Positions 6,400 through 14,337 of a stretch of DNA of 18,779 nt are shown here, one piece after another. This DNA is from Stomatobaculum sp. (lineage in GTDB: Bacteria; Bacillota_A; Clostridia; Lachnospirales; Lachnospiraceae), in assembly GCA_017449925.1 (NCBI GenBank), contig JAFSYO010000073.1, positions 1-18,779 of the forward strand. Reading direction: 5' to 3'. A program made the translations under genes and the position numbers. The notes under the pieces were generated by a model. The model ran no database searches. It saw only the letters and a program-made list of their open reading frames with translations, and was not told the DNA's origin. Position 1 is the first letter of the stretch. Each line of letters opens with the position of its first letter.

Positions 6400-9300
6400 T
6401 TATTTAAAGTATTTCACTCCGGACCGGAACAGGTGCATATCCTGCTGTACAGGGATATTGATTCCAACATTTTCTCCGATCCTCTCAGAATGGGTCATCT
6501 TTCCAAGGATCCTTCCGTCGGCGCTGAGGATTCCTTCGATGGCGGAATAGGAACCATTAGGATTCCACATTTCGTCCATGGTGGGCACGCCCGCGGGATC
6601 ACAGTACTGGAACGCCACCTGGCCGGCGGCGAACAGCCGGTCTATGGTCTCCTGGGGAGCGACGAAGCGTCCCTCGCCGTGGGAGGCAGCATTGGCGTAT
6701 ACTTCACCCGGCTTCACTTCCTGCAGCCACGGAGACTTGTCAGAGACCACCTTCAGGTTCACCATGCGGCTGATGTGGCGGCCGATGACGTTCATGGCCA
6801 GTGTCGGCGCACTGCTCTCCTGGACCCGGATATCCCCGAAGGGCACCAGTCCAAGCTTGATGAGAGCCTGGAAACCGTTGCAGATGCCGAGCATAAGGCC
6901 GTCCCTCTCGTTCAGCAGCTTCATGACCTCTTCCCGGATCACATCGTTCCGGAACACGGTGGCGAAGAACTTCGCGCTGCCTTCCGGTTCGTCACCTGCG
7001 GAGAAACCGCCGGGGAACATGACGATCTGGGATTTTTCGATCTCTTTCCTGTACTCCTCGACAGAATCCAGAATATCCTTAGCGCTCAGATTCCGGAATA
7101 CCCTGTGAGTCACGGTCGCTCCTGCCTTTTCAAAAGCCCTGGCGGAATCGTATTCGCAGTTTGTTCCGGGGAACACCGGGATGAAAACATGGGGCGCCGC
7201 CAGGCCTTTGGGCTGGAAGCATACATTCTCCGCGTGGAACACCGGGGTATCAAGCGCTCCGCCGCCCTTGCCTGTTTCGGAGGGGAACACCTTTTCCAGA
7301 GTCCCTGTCCAGGCATTCTCCAGGTCTTCGAGGGAAATGGTGACATTGGACCAGGAAATGCATCCGCTGTCTTCCACCACGCCCAGCTCAGAATATTCGC
7401 AGGAAAGCTCTCCCACTTTTCCGTCCCGGACTTCCAGCACCAGGCTGCACCAGCCGGGGGTAAAGAGGTCCCTGCTGTCAAAGCTGTGCTCGATCCTGAC
7501 GCCCAGGCGGTTGCCAAAGGCCATTTTCGCCACGGCCTCCGCGATTCCGGCCCGTTCCACAGCATAGGCGCTGAGCACTCTTCCTGCAGCAATATCTCCG
7601 AACACCTTTGTGTACTGATCCTTCAGGTGATCCCAGTCCGGAAGGTCGTCGCTGTCTCTTCTTACCCGCACCAGGACCAGCTTGCTGCCGGCCTTTTTCA
7701 GTTCCGGAGAGATGATTGTCTTTGCGGAGGCGACATCTACAGCAAAACTTACAAGAGTGGGCGGAACGTCAATGTCGTTAAAGGTGCCCGACATGGAATC
7801 CTTTCCTCCGATACTGGCGAGTCCAAGGCGGACCTGGGCCTCGTAGGCGCCCAGAAGCGCAGCAAAGGGCTGGCTCCAGCGGAGCGGCTTCTCATCATCC
7901 ATCCTCCGGAAATATTCCTGGAAGGTGAAGTGGATCTTTCTCCAGTCGCCGCCGGAAGCTGTGATCTTCGCCACAGAATCCGCCACGGCATAAACTGCGC
8001 CGTGATAGGGGCTCCACTTGGAAAGATACGGGTCATAGCCGTAGCTCATCATGGTCACGGTATCTGTATTCCCTCCAGACACCGGAATCTTTGCGATCAT
8101 AGTCTGGGTCTCCGTCATTTGACGGTATCCCCCGTAAGGCATGGTCACAGTGGCGGCGCCGATGGAGCTGTCGAACATCTCCACCAGTCCCTTCTGAGAG
8201 CATACATTCAGGTCCGCAAGGGTTCGAAGCCACTTTTCCCTGACATCGGGCACATCATCTCTGCGGGCGAAGGGACTATCTTCTCTGGAGGGCATCTCCA
8301 CTTCCACCTTTGCCTCCAGGTGCGCTCCGTTGGTGTTCAGGAAAGCGCGGCTGATGTCCACGATGGTCTTGCCTCTCCAGTGCATGACCAGCCGGGGACT
8401 TTCTGTCACCACAGCCACAGCGACTGCTTCAAGGTTTTCTTCTGCGGCATATGCCAGGAACTGATCCACATCCTTGGGATCGATAACGCAGGCCATGCGC
8501 TCCTGGGACTCGGAGATGGCGATCTCCGTGCCGTCCAGGCCTGCATATTTCTTCGGCACTTTATCGAGGTCGATGTCCAGTCCGTCCGCCAGTTCTCCGA
8601 TGGCAACGGATACACCGCCTGCACCGAAATCGTTGCACTTCTTGATCAGCAGGGAGACTTCAGGACGCCGGAACATTCTCTGAAGCTTCCTTTCTGTTGG
8701 AGCGTTTCCCTTCTGGACCTCTGCGCCGCATACTTCAATAGACGCGGTGGTGTGCACCTTACTGGAACCGGTGGCGCCGCCGATACCGTCTCGTCCGGTC
8801 TCTCCGCCGAGAAGGATGATAACATCTCCCGGATCGGAAGTCGCGCGGACCACATATTTCCGGGGAGCTGCCGCCATCACCGCGCCGATCTCCATACGTT
8901 TGGCCACATAGTCCGGATGATAGATCTCTTTGACGTATCCGGTGGCAAGTCCGATCTGGTTGCCGTAGGAAGAGTATCCCCGGGCTGCTTCCGTGACGAT
9001 CTTTCTCTGGGGAAGCTTTCCCTTCAGTGTCTCAGAAAGAGGTGCTGTGGGATCCGCCGCGCCGGTGATGCGCATTGCCTGATAGACATAGGTCCTTCCG
9101 GAAAGCGGGTCGCGGATAGCACCTCCAAGGCACGTCGCCGCGCCTCCGAAAGGCTCGATCTCCGTAGGATGGTTGTGGGTTTCATTCTTGAAATTGACAA
9201 GCCACTCTTCTGTCTTCCCATTGATCTCCACAGGAACAACAATGGAGCAGGCATTGATCTCGTCAGATTCTTCCTGATCGGTGAGCTTTCCTTCTCTCTT

Positions 9301-10155
9301 AAGGCGCCGCATCGCCATCAGGGCAAGATCCATCAGGCAGATGAACTTGTCGCTTCTGCCTTCGAAGATCTCTTCATGATCTTTCACATATTCATTAAAT
9401 GTGCGGGTCAGACGTTCTCTGTAGTCGCCGTCCTGGAACCGGACATCCGTGAGTTCAGTGGAAAAAGTCGTATGACGGCAGTGGTCGGACCAGTAGGTAT
9501 CCAGCATCCTGATCTCTGTCATGGACGGATCCCGTTTTTCCTCTTCGCTGAAATAGCTGCGGATAAAACGGAAATCGTTGTAGGTCATGGCCAGGTTCAG
9601 GGAATCATAGAGCGCCCTGAAATCATCTTCTTCCATGGTACAGAAACCGCTGAACACAGGGACATCCTCAGGGACGGGATACTCAGCCGCAAGCGTCTCC
9701 GGCTTTTCTTCTGCCGCCTCTCTGGAATCCACCGGGTTGATGCAGAAAGCCTTGACTGCGTTCACTTCCTCTTCTGACGGGCTCCCGCTCAGTACATAAG
9801 TCGTGGCGGAACGGATCACAGCTTTGGAATTCTCATTGATCAGTTTTACACACTGCACTGCGGAGTCCGCCCGCTGGTCGAACTGTCCCGGCAGGTATTC
9901 CACAGTAAAAACGATATCCCCTTCTTTTGAGGGGAATGTCTCCTCATACAGGTTATCCAGCGGCGGTTCCGAAAAAATAGTGCCGCAGGACTTTTCGTAT
10001 GTCCGGTCCGTCATATCCTCGATATCATACCGGATCAGTACCCGCACTTCTTCAATGCTGTTGATACCAAGATAATTAACGATATCTTCTTTCAGTTCCC
10101 TTGCGCGAACCGCGAATTCCGGCTTCTTTTCCACATAAATCCTTCTGACACCCAT
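6400..10155 (-). CDS. purL: Phosphoribosylformylglycinamidine synthase, single-chain
   Basis: Fourth step of purine synthesis: ATP- and glutamine-dependent conversion of FGAR to FGAM. The 1251 residues join an N-terminal PurS-like/linker part, the tandem AIR-synthase-like halves with the ETHNHPTEIEPFGGAATC motif near residue 325, and a C-terminal class I glutaminase. The glutaminase triad is Cys1092 (GICNGFQ), His1222 and Glu1224 (MTHSER). This is the clostridial single-chain type (clade II), unlike the three-subunit PurL/PurQ/PurS of Bacillus. The start follows AAGGAG by eight bases, 22 bases after the sigma-like gene, indicating co-transcription. It is not beside other pur genes here; neighbours are lysC and the sigma-like protein. 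No purine riboswitch or PurR-box is visible just upstream. Confidence 0.97.
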   Translation of the reverse strand: MGVRRIYVEKKPEFAVRARELKEDIVNYLGINSIEEVRVLIRYDIEDMTDRTYEKSCGTIFSEPPLDNLYEETFPSKEGDIVFTVEYLPGQFDQRADSAVQCVKLINENSKAVIRSATTYVLSGSPSEEEVNAVKAFCINPVDSREAAEEKPETLAAEYPVPEDVPVFSGFCTMEEDDFRALYDSLNLAMTYNDFRFIRSYFSEEEKRDPSMTEIRMLDTYWSDHCRHTTFSTELTDVRFQDGDYRERLTRTFNEYVKDHEEIFEGRSDKFICLMDLALMAMRRLKREGKLTDQEESDEINACSIVVPVEINGKTEEWLVNFKNETHNHPTEIEPFGGAATCLGGAIRDPLSGRTYVYQAMRITGAADPTAPLSETLKGKLPQRKIVTEAARGYSSYGNQIGLATGYVKEIYHPDYVAKRMEIGAVMAAAPRKYVVRATSDPGDVIILLGGETGRDGIGGATGSSKVHTTASIEVCGAEVQKGNAPTERKLQRMFRRPEVSLLIKKCNDFGAGGVSVAIGELADGLDIDLDKVPKKYAGLDGTEIAISESQERMACVIDPKDVDQFLAYAAEENLEAVAVAVVTESPRLVMHWRGKTIVDISRAFLNTNGAHLEAKVEVEMPSREDSPFARRDDVPDVREKWLRTLADLNVCSQKGLVEMFDSSIGAATVTMPYGGYRQMTETQTMIAKIPVSGGNTDTVTMMSYGYDPYLSKWSPYHGAVYAVADSVAKITASGGDWRKIHFTFQEYFRRMDDEKPLRWSQPFAALLGAYEAQVRLGLASIGGKDSMSGTFNDIDVPPTLVSFAVDVASAKTIISPELKKAGSKLVLVRVRRDSDDLPDWDHLKDQYTKVFGDIAAGRVLSAYAVERAGIAEAVAKMAFGNRLGVRIEHSFDSRDLFTPGWCSLVLEVRDGKVGELSCEYSELGVVEDSGCISWSNVTISLEDLENAWTGTLEKVFPSETGKGGGALDTPVFHAENVCFQPKGLAAPHVFIPVFPGTNCEYDSARAFEKAGATVTHRVFRNLSAKDILDSVEEYRKEIEKSQIVMFPGGFSAGDEPEGSAKFFATVFRNDVIREEVMKLLNERDGLMLGICNGFQALIKLGLVPFGDIRVQESSAPTLAMNVIGRHISRMVNLKVVSDKSPWLQEVKPGEVYANAASHGEGRFVAPQETIDRLFAAGQVAFQYCDPAGVPTMDEMWNPNGSYSAIEGILSADGRILGKMTHSERIGENVGINIPVQQDMHLFRSGVKYFK

Positions 10156-10177
10156 GTTTACTGCTCCTTTCAGACGT

Positions 10178-10747
10178 TCAGATGGCCCGCATTGTCATTT
10201 CAATCAGAGTCCGAACTTCGTCCTCTGTGATTCTCATTCGCTCCGCCAGCTCCGCTTCCGTCGCGGGGCGCCCCAGTTCATTCGACATCACTCTGGATAC
10301 CTCCGTCAGGCGGTTCGCTTTCGCAGCGATGGCGCTGTTTGCATCGGACTGGCCGCGCTCAAGTTCCGCCGCGGCGGACAGATCTTCTTTTACAGTCCGC
10401 GTTATCATATCACGAAGCGTCTCCGATTGCAAAGTGCTTAAATACATCCTCACAGCCTTGACCAGCGCAAGATTAGAAATGCCGATCAGTTCCGTTACCT
10501 GCAGGGGACCTCCCAGGTAATCCCGCATCAGAGTCAGGGCGTGCTTCAGGTATCCTTCTGTCAGTCTGTCCCTGGCGGCGGGATCTCCCTTTTTTGCTGC
10601 TTCCACCAGAACGGCTTCCTCTTCCGCCTCCAGTTCGCGGACAGCATTCACTTCATCCAGATAGATCTGAAGAAGGTCCTCAGTCCCTTCTTCCGGATCG
10701 AGGTCCTCCGGCATCCCCTTCAGACCATAATCATTTTCTTCTGCCAT
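10178..10747 (-). CDS. Short sigma-70-like protein lacking region 4
   Basis: 189 residues resembling the middle of a sigma-70 factor. Residues 24-60 match region 1.2/2.1 (LLQIYLDEVNAVRELEAEEEA followed by KKGDPAARDRLTEGYLKHAL). Residues 80-99 match region 2.2 (PLQVTELIGISNLALVKAV against the usual LDLIQEGNLGLIKAV). Residues 150-183 match the helix-turn-helix-like region 3 (ELGRPATEAELAERMRITEDEVRTL). The aromatic DNA-melting segment of region 2.3/2.4 is replaced by a charged stretch with no Trp (about 100-131), and the protein stops before region 4. It may bind core polymerase without directing -35 recognition. The start ATG at 10745-10747 has AGGAG six to seven bases upstream; a longer frame would overlap the preceding gene. 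Likely co-transcribed with purL. Function unknown. Confidence 0.75.
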   Translation of the reverse strand: MAEENDYGLKGMPEDLDPEEGTEDLLQIYLDEVNAVRELEAEEEAVLVEAAKKGDPAARDRLTEGYLKHALTLMRDYLGGPLQVTELIGISNLALVKAVRMYLSTLQSETLRDMITRTVKEDLSAAAELERGQSDANSAIAAKANRLTEVSRVMSNELGRPATEAELAERMRITEDEVRTLIEMTMRAI

Positions 10748-10791
10748 TACATTTCTCCTATAAAGTTCAGGCCCCGCCTGCGCATTCATCC

Positions 10792-11289
10792 TTACAATTC
10801 TCTGACAGCCAGCTCGCGTTCCCTGAAAAAGCGCTCCGTCCAGCGGTCCCATGCCTCCTCCAGCACCCGGTCCGGCGGAAAGCGGTTTATTGAAGCGGCG
10901 CTGACACAGAGAAGCTTTCCATCCTCAAACTTCAGGTTCAGGAAAAACCCTCCCAGTTCCTCTATCCGTGTGCCACCGGAAGAATCCAGAAGAAGCTTTT
11001 CTTCCTCGGCCGGCGGAAGACGAAACGTGATCTTAAATGAAAGCGGCGTTCTTTTTCCCCGGATCAGACCGAAACAGACCGGACGCAGTTTTTTCCAGGA
11101 AGTATAATCCTCCACCTGCTCCGTTTCCAGTTCTTCATCTGTGTACCATCCCCGCTCGGCGTTACCCCGCACGGAAAAAAGGCAGTAGGTGCGGAACTCC
11201 GCTTCCAGCACAAGGAACGAGTCAAAGCTGTCCCGGGTGAAAAGCGCCTGAGTAAATATACGCAGGTCTTCAGCACTATAAGCCTTCAT
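10792..11289 (-). CDS. DUF5721-like protein of unknown function
   Basis: 165-residue cytosolic protein without signal peptide or membrane segment. It begins MKAYSAEDLRIFTQALF, has an aromatic-rich beta-strand-like N-terminal half (RTYCLFSVRGN), a central strand rich in basic residues (RTPLSFKITFRLP) and a C-terminal half with GGFFLNLKFEDGKLLCVSAAS followed by a charged helix. Size, start and pattern recall the Lachnospiraceae DUF5721 family, an assignment from memory. The ATG lies within the last codons of the lipoprotein gene (14-base overlap), with GGAGG about ten bases upstream, so the two are translationally coupled. Function unknown; constant pairing with the lipoprotein and sigma-like gene would be the best clue. 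Confidence 0.75.
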   Translation of the reverse strand: MKAYSAEDLRIFTQALFTRDSFDSFLVLEAEFRTYCLFSVRGNAERGWYTDEELETEQVEDYTSWKKLRPVCFGLIRGKRTPLSFKITFRLPPAEEEKLLLDSSGGTRIEELGGFFLNLKFEDGKLLCVSAASINRFPPDRVLEEAWDRWTERFFRERELAVREL

Positions 11290-12253
11290 GATCCAACGCC
11301 TCCTTCACAGCCGTGAAGAAATTCTCACCGGAGTAAGAAAATCCTGCCTTCTGCACCACCTGTTCCCAATTCCGGGCATCCATGGTGATCCTGTGCTTTT
11401 TCTGATAGACGCGGTAGGCCTCCCGGACAATATCCTGAAGACGTTTTGACTGCAGGCCCTGACGGCGCATCGCGGTCTCCGTCTCATCATAACTGTCCAC
11501 CGCCTTAAAAATATAATACTGACCGTCATAAAGGACCGGATCTCCTACCTGGCCGTCTTCCAGTGAGAATGCGGCATCTTCCAGCTGTTTCGGCAGATCT
11601 CCCCGTCCCACCTTCAGCGCCGTGCTGCGTTCAGTATCATATGCCTTCGCCAGGGCGTAAAGATCAGCACCTCCCTGGGCCCTGTCGAAGATCTGCATGG
11701 CAGTGTTCTCGTCCGGCGTCCGGATCTGCTGGATCCGGATCACTTTGGCTTCGCTCTCGCTTACCTCCGCCCTTCGGTCCTCCAGCATGGATCTTCTGAG
11801 CTTTATCGCCAGCGCGTACTGCCGGAACATCTCCTCGGTATCTTCCGGAGACATTGCCTGCAGGGCCTCCTGCCCTCTGACAGAAGTTTGATAAAAAGTT
11901 TCCGCCGCCTGGGACAGTGCTTTTTTTTCTCCTGCATCAAGCTTCACGCCGCGTTCGGCAGCGATACCGTTCATCGCTGTCATCTCCACAAAGAAGCGCT
12001 TCATTTCCTCATAGAACGCTTCTTCATAGCGTCTGCCTGACGCGCCTGTCTTTACCTCCCATATCCTCTCCGTATACAGGTTTTCCGCCTGTTTACGTTC
12101 TGAGGCAACGAGCAGAAGCATCTGTTCCTCGCTGTAGGGTACACTTTGTTCCTCCGCCGCGCCGTTCCCGTCTTTTCCGCCGCAGGCGGCCAGAAGGAAG
12201 CACAGCAGCAGGATTGCTCCTGCGGACCGCAGGAACCGCCAGTTTCTTTTCAT
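11276..12253 (-). CDS. PrsA-like parvulin-domain lipoprotein, probably non-catalytic
   Basis: Exported lipoprotein of 325 residues from this start. A basic N-terminus and hydrophobic core end in lipobox LAAC, lipid-bearing Cys at residue 24. A helical, Glu-rich N-domain (about 40-165) precedes a parvulin-like domain (about 170-253) recognisable by GGADLYALAKAYDTE, GRGDLPKQLEDAAFSLEDGQVGDPV and GQYYIFKAV, then a C-terminal helical part, as in PrsA/SurA foldases. The two histidines of active parvulins (in the ASHIL-like and GYHII-like motifs) are Gln176 and Tyr247, so prolyl-isomerase activity is doubtful and a chaperone role more likely. I prefer the second ATG (12251-12253) because GGTGA is six bases upstream; the first ATG at 12259 sits almost against it. 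Preceded by a perfect hairpin. Confidence 0.8.
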   Translation of the reverse strand: MKRNWRFLRSAGAILLLCFLLAACGGKDGNGAAEEQSVPYSEEQMLLLVASERKQAENLYTERIWEVKTGASGRRYEEAFYEEMKRFFVEMTAMNGIAAERGVKLDAGEKKALSQAAETFYQTSVRGQEALQAMSPEDTEEMFRQYALAIKLRRSMLEDRRAEVSESEAKVIRIQQIRTPDENTAMQIFDRAQGGADLYALAKAYDTERSTALKVGRGDLPKQLEDAAFSLEDGQVGDPVLYDGQYYIFKAVDSYDETETAMRRQGLQSKRLQDIVREAYRVYQKKHRITMDARNWEQVVQKAGFSYSGENFFTAVKEALDHEGL

Positions 12254-12268
12254 TTCCATTCACCCGAA

Positions 12269-12309
12269 AACAGGCATCGGACATATGAAACCTTTGTCCG
12301 ATGCCTGTT
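12269..12309 (-). terminator. Perfect 15-bp hairpin with short U tract, terminator or attenuator
   Basis: AACAGGCATCGGACA (12269-12283, plus strand) is an exact inverted match to 12295-12309, with an 11-base loop. On the transcribed strand the stem is followed by TTTTC, a short U run. It lies 20 bases after the divergent-PAP2 stop and about 15 bases before the lipoprotein start. It may end the glgA transcript or allow partial read-through. No separate promoter for the next gene is evident. Confidence 0.7.
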
Positions 12310-12329
12310 CTGCATCAGTCTTCAAAACT

Positions 12330-12794
12330 TCAGTAAAACAGCACCTCTGCGGCAATTGCCACGATGATCCCGAGGATCGCGCCCACCATCACCTGCAAAG
12401 GCGTGTGTCCGATCAGCTCCTTGAACCGCATTTCAAAGGCCCTGGGGTCGTCAAAATTCCAGAAGTCCTCCTCCATCATCATGTTCAGAAGCTGAGCCTG
12501 TTTCCCTGTCTCTCTGCGCACTCCCATGGCATCCACCATCACCACCAGCGCAAAGAAGAAGCTGATGGCAAACTCAAAGGAGGAAAATCCGTAAACATAG
12601 GCTGCACTTGTGACCAGCGCGCAGACTGTGGCGCTGTGAGAGCTGGGCATGCCTCCGTTTCCGTACAGCCGTTCCATCTTAAAAGATCCTGTGGACCACA
12701 TGTCGATCACAGTCTTTAAGACCTGTGCGATGAACCATGCTGCCGCAGCGCAGGCAAATACTTGATTGTTCAAAAGCTGGGAAAAAATACTCAT
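12330..12794 (-). CDS. Divergent PAP2 family (DUF212/YuiD-like) membrane protein
   Basis: 154 residues with four or five hydrophobic segments (about 10-30, 56-72, 74-92, 131-153), an integral membrane protein. It shows the three conserved blocks of the divergent PAP2 family: GNGGMPSSHSAT (46-56), VDAMGVRRETGKQA (87-100) and GHTPLQV (129-135). The SSHS and GHTP histidines correspond to the phosphatase-superfamily motifs, so a lipid- or polyprenyl-phosphate phosphatase role is possible but unproven for bacterial members. The gene begins 25 bases after glgA; the ribosome site before ATGAGTATT is weak, suggesting coupling. A hairpin follows its stop. Confidence 0.88.
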   Translation of the reverse strand: MSIFSQLLNNQVFACAAAAWFIAQVLKTVIDMWSTGSFKMERLYGNGGMPSSHSATVCALVTSAAYVYGFSSFEFAISFFFALVVMVDAMGVRRETGKQAQLLNMMMEEDFWNFDDPRAFEMRFKELIGHTPLQVMVGAILGIIVAIAAEVLFY

Positions 12795-12819
12795 ATCCAG
12801 TAAGTCACTTCTCTTATGT

Positions 12820-14268
12820 TCAATATCCGATCAGCCAGTCGTACAGCTCCTGGTATTTCAAAGCGGAAGCATTCCAGGAGAAGTCCGCAGCCATGGCCCG
12901 GTCCACGATCTTGTTCCAGTCTCTTCTTCTGTCTGTGAATATGGACTGTGCATACCGTACCGTATTCAGCATTTCCTGTGCATTGTAATTGGAGAAGGAG
13001 AAGCCGGTGCCCGTTCCCTCATATTCATTGTAAGGTTCGACTGTATCCTTCAGGCCGCCCGTCTCCCGGACGATCGGAAGCGTTCCGTAACGGAGCGCGA
13101 TCAGCTGGGAAAGACCGCAGGGCTCGAACAAGGACGGCATGAGGAAAGCATCGCAGGAACCGTAGATCTTATGAGCGACAGCGTCCGAATAGTAGATCTG
13201 GGCAGAGACTCTGTCATGATATTTCCAGTCATAGTGACGGAACATGTTTTCATATCTCTCGTCGCCGGTCCCCAGTACCATCAACTGCAGGTTCTCATCG
13301 GAGCAAAGCTCATCCATCACACTGTTGATGAGATCAAAGCCTTTCTGGTCCGTCAGTCTGGAAACTATGCCGATCATGAACTTCTTTTCGTCCACTGCAA
13401 GCCCGAATTCCTTCTGCAGGGCTTTTTTGTTCTTGATCTTTTCTTTGCGGAAATTATCCACAGAATACTGCTGCGGGATCAGCTTGTCCGTCTCCGGATT
13501 GAATTCTTCGTAGTCAATACCGTTCACAATACCGCGGAGATCGTTCTGGCGGGCCCTCATCAGTCCGTCAAGCCCTTCACCGTAAAACGGCATCTGGATC
13601 TCCTTTGCGTAGGTGCTGCTGACGGTCGTGTCCGCGTCCGCGTAAACGATGCCGCCCTTCAGGTAGTTTCCGTTCTTGTACGCTTCCAGCTTATCTGAAG
13701 TGAAATAATAATCCGGAAGGCCGGACAGACGCTGGATCGTCCTCACGTCCCATACGCCCTGGAATTTCAGGTTGTGAATGGTGATGACAGACTTGATGTC
13801 CTTAAAGAAATCACCGCCGCGGAAACGGTCTTTCAGATAGACCGGGATAAGTCCTGTCTGCCAGTCGTGACAGTGAATGACATCCGGTTTGAATCCTATG
13901 ACGGGAAGCGCGGAAAGCGCCGCCTGGGAAAAGAAGGCAAACTTTTCAAGATCATAGAGCCAGTCTCCGTAGGGTTTCGGTCCGCTGAAATAAGATTCGT
14001 TGTCGATAAAATAGAAGGTCACACCGTCCTGGACATACTTCAGGATTCCGACATATCTCTCCTGGCCGTTGTAATACATATAGAAATGATCGATGTATTC
14101 GAACTTGAACCGGATCTCTTCGGGAATACACATGTATTTCGGTATGATCACCCGGACATCAAAATATTTTTTGTCAAAACACTTCGGAAGCGTACCGGCG
14201 ACATCCGCCAGTCCCCCCGTCTTGATGAACGGTACAGCCTCTGACGCAACAAAAAGTATGTTCTTCAT
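12820..14268 (-). CDS. glgA: Glycogen synthase (ADP-glucose type, GT5)
   Basis: Transfers glucose from ADP-glucose to the non-reducing ends of alpha-1,4-glucan. 482 residues with the GT5 layout: N-terminal ADP-glucose motif KTGGLADV (16-23), CHDWQT and ITIHNLKFQG in the first Rossmann domain, then VSRLTDQKG and the catalytic block FEPCGLSQ with Glu382, followed by RETGGLKDTV. Length is typical. The start ATG (14266-14268) follows AAGGAG, better than the upstream in-frame ATG. It has its own extended -10 promoter in the 70-base gap after recN. No glgB, glgC, glgD or glgP lies nearby, so it is separated from the other glycogen genes within this window. The divergent-PAP2 gene follows at 25 bases. 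Confidence 0.95.
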   Translation of the reverse strand: MKNILFVASEAVPFIKTGGLADVAGTLPKCFDKKYFDVRVIIPKYMCIPEEIRFKFEYIDHFYMYYNGQERYVGILKYVQDGVTFYFIDNESYFSGPKPYGDWLYDLEKFAFFSQAALSALPVIGFKPDVIHCHDWQTGLIPVYLKDRFRGGDFFKDIKSVITIHNLKFQGVWDVRTIQRLSGLPDYYFTSDKLEAYKNGNYLKGGIVYADADTTVSSTYAKEIQMPFYGEGLDGLMRARQNDLRGIVNGIDYEEFNPETDKLIPQQYSVDNFRKEKIKNKKALQKEFGLAVDEKKFMIGIVSRLTDQKGFDLINSVMDELCSDENLQLMVLGTGDERYENMFRHYDWKYHDRVSAQIYYSDAVAHKIYGSCDAFLMPSLFEPCGLSQLIALRYGTLPIVRETGGLKDTVEPYNEYEGTGTGFSFSNYNAQEMLNTVRYAQSIFTDRRRDWNKIVDRAMAADFSWNASALKYQELYDWLIGY

Positions 14269-14310
14269 AAGATCTCCTTCCGGTACTTGTTTCACTTTTC
14301 TGCCAAGAAC

Positions 14311-14319
14311 AGTATATCA
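14311..14319 (-). promoter_or_regulatory. Extended -10 promoter for glgA
   Basis: TGATATACT on the minus strand, about 43 bases before the glgA start and just after the recN stop (14338). No good -35 is seen at 16-18 bases, as is common for extended -10 promoters. A CTTTAT pair 12 bases apart lies upstream. No terminator separates it from recN, so read-through is possible. Confidence 0.5.
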
Positions 14320-14337
14320 TAAAGTTGACGATAAAGC

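Noticed and set aside
5358..6407. 349-codon plus-strand frame opposite lysC
   Set aside because: Same-phase antisense shadow of lysC with no motif and no ribosome site.
6433..9777. 1114-codon open frame on the plus strand opposite purL
   Set aside because: It is exactly in codon phase with purL, so a stop appears only where purL uses TTA, CTA or TCA, which are rare here. Its protein shows no known motif and no ribosome site or promoter was seen.
10748..10852. Longer N-terminus for the sigma-like protein
   Set aside because: It would overlap the DUF5721-like gene by 61 bases and lacks a ribosome site, whereas the ATG at 10747 has AGGAG.
12766..13698. 310-codon plus-strand frame opposite glgA
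   Set aside because: Same-phase shadow of glgA; no domain recognised.
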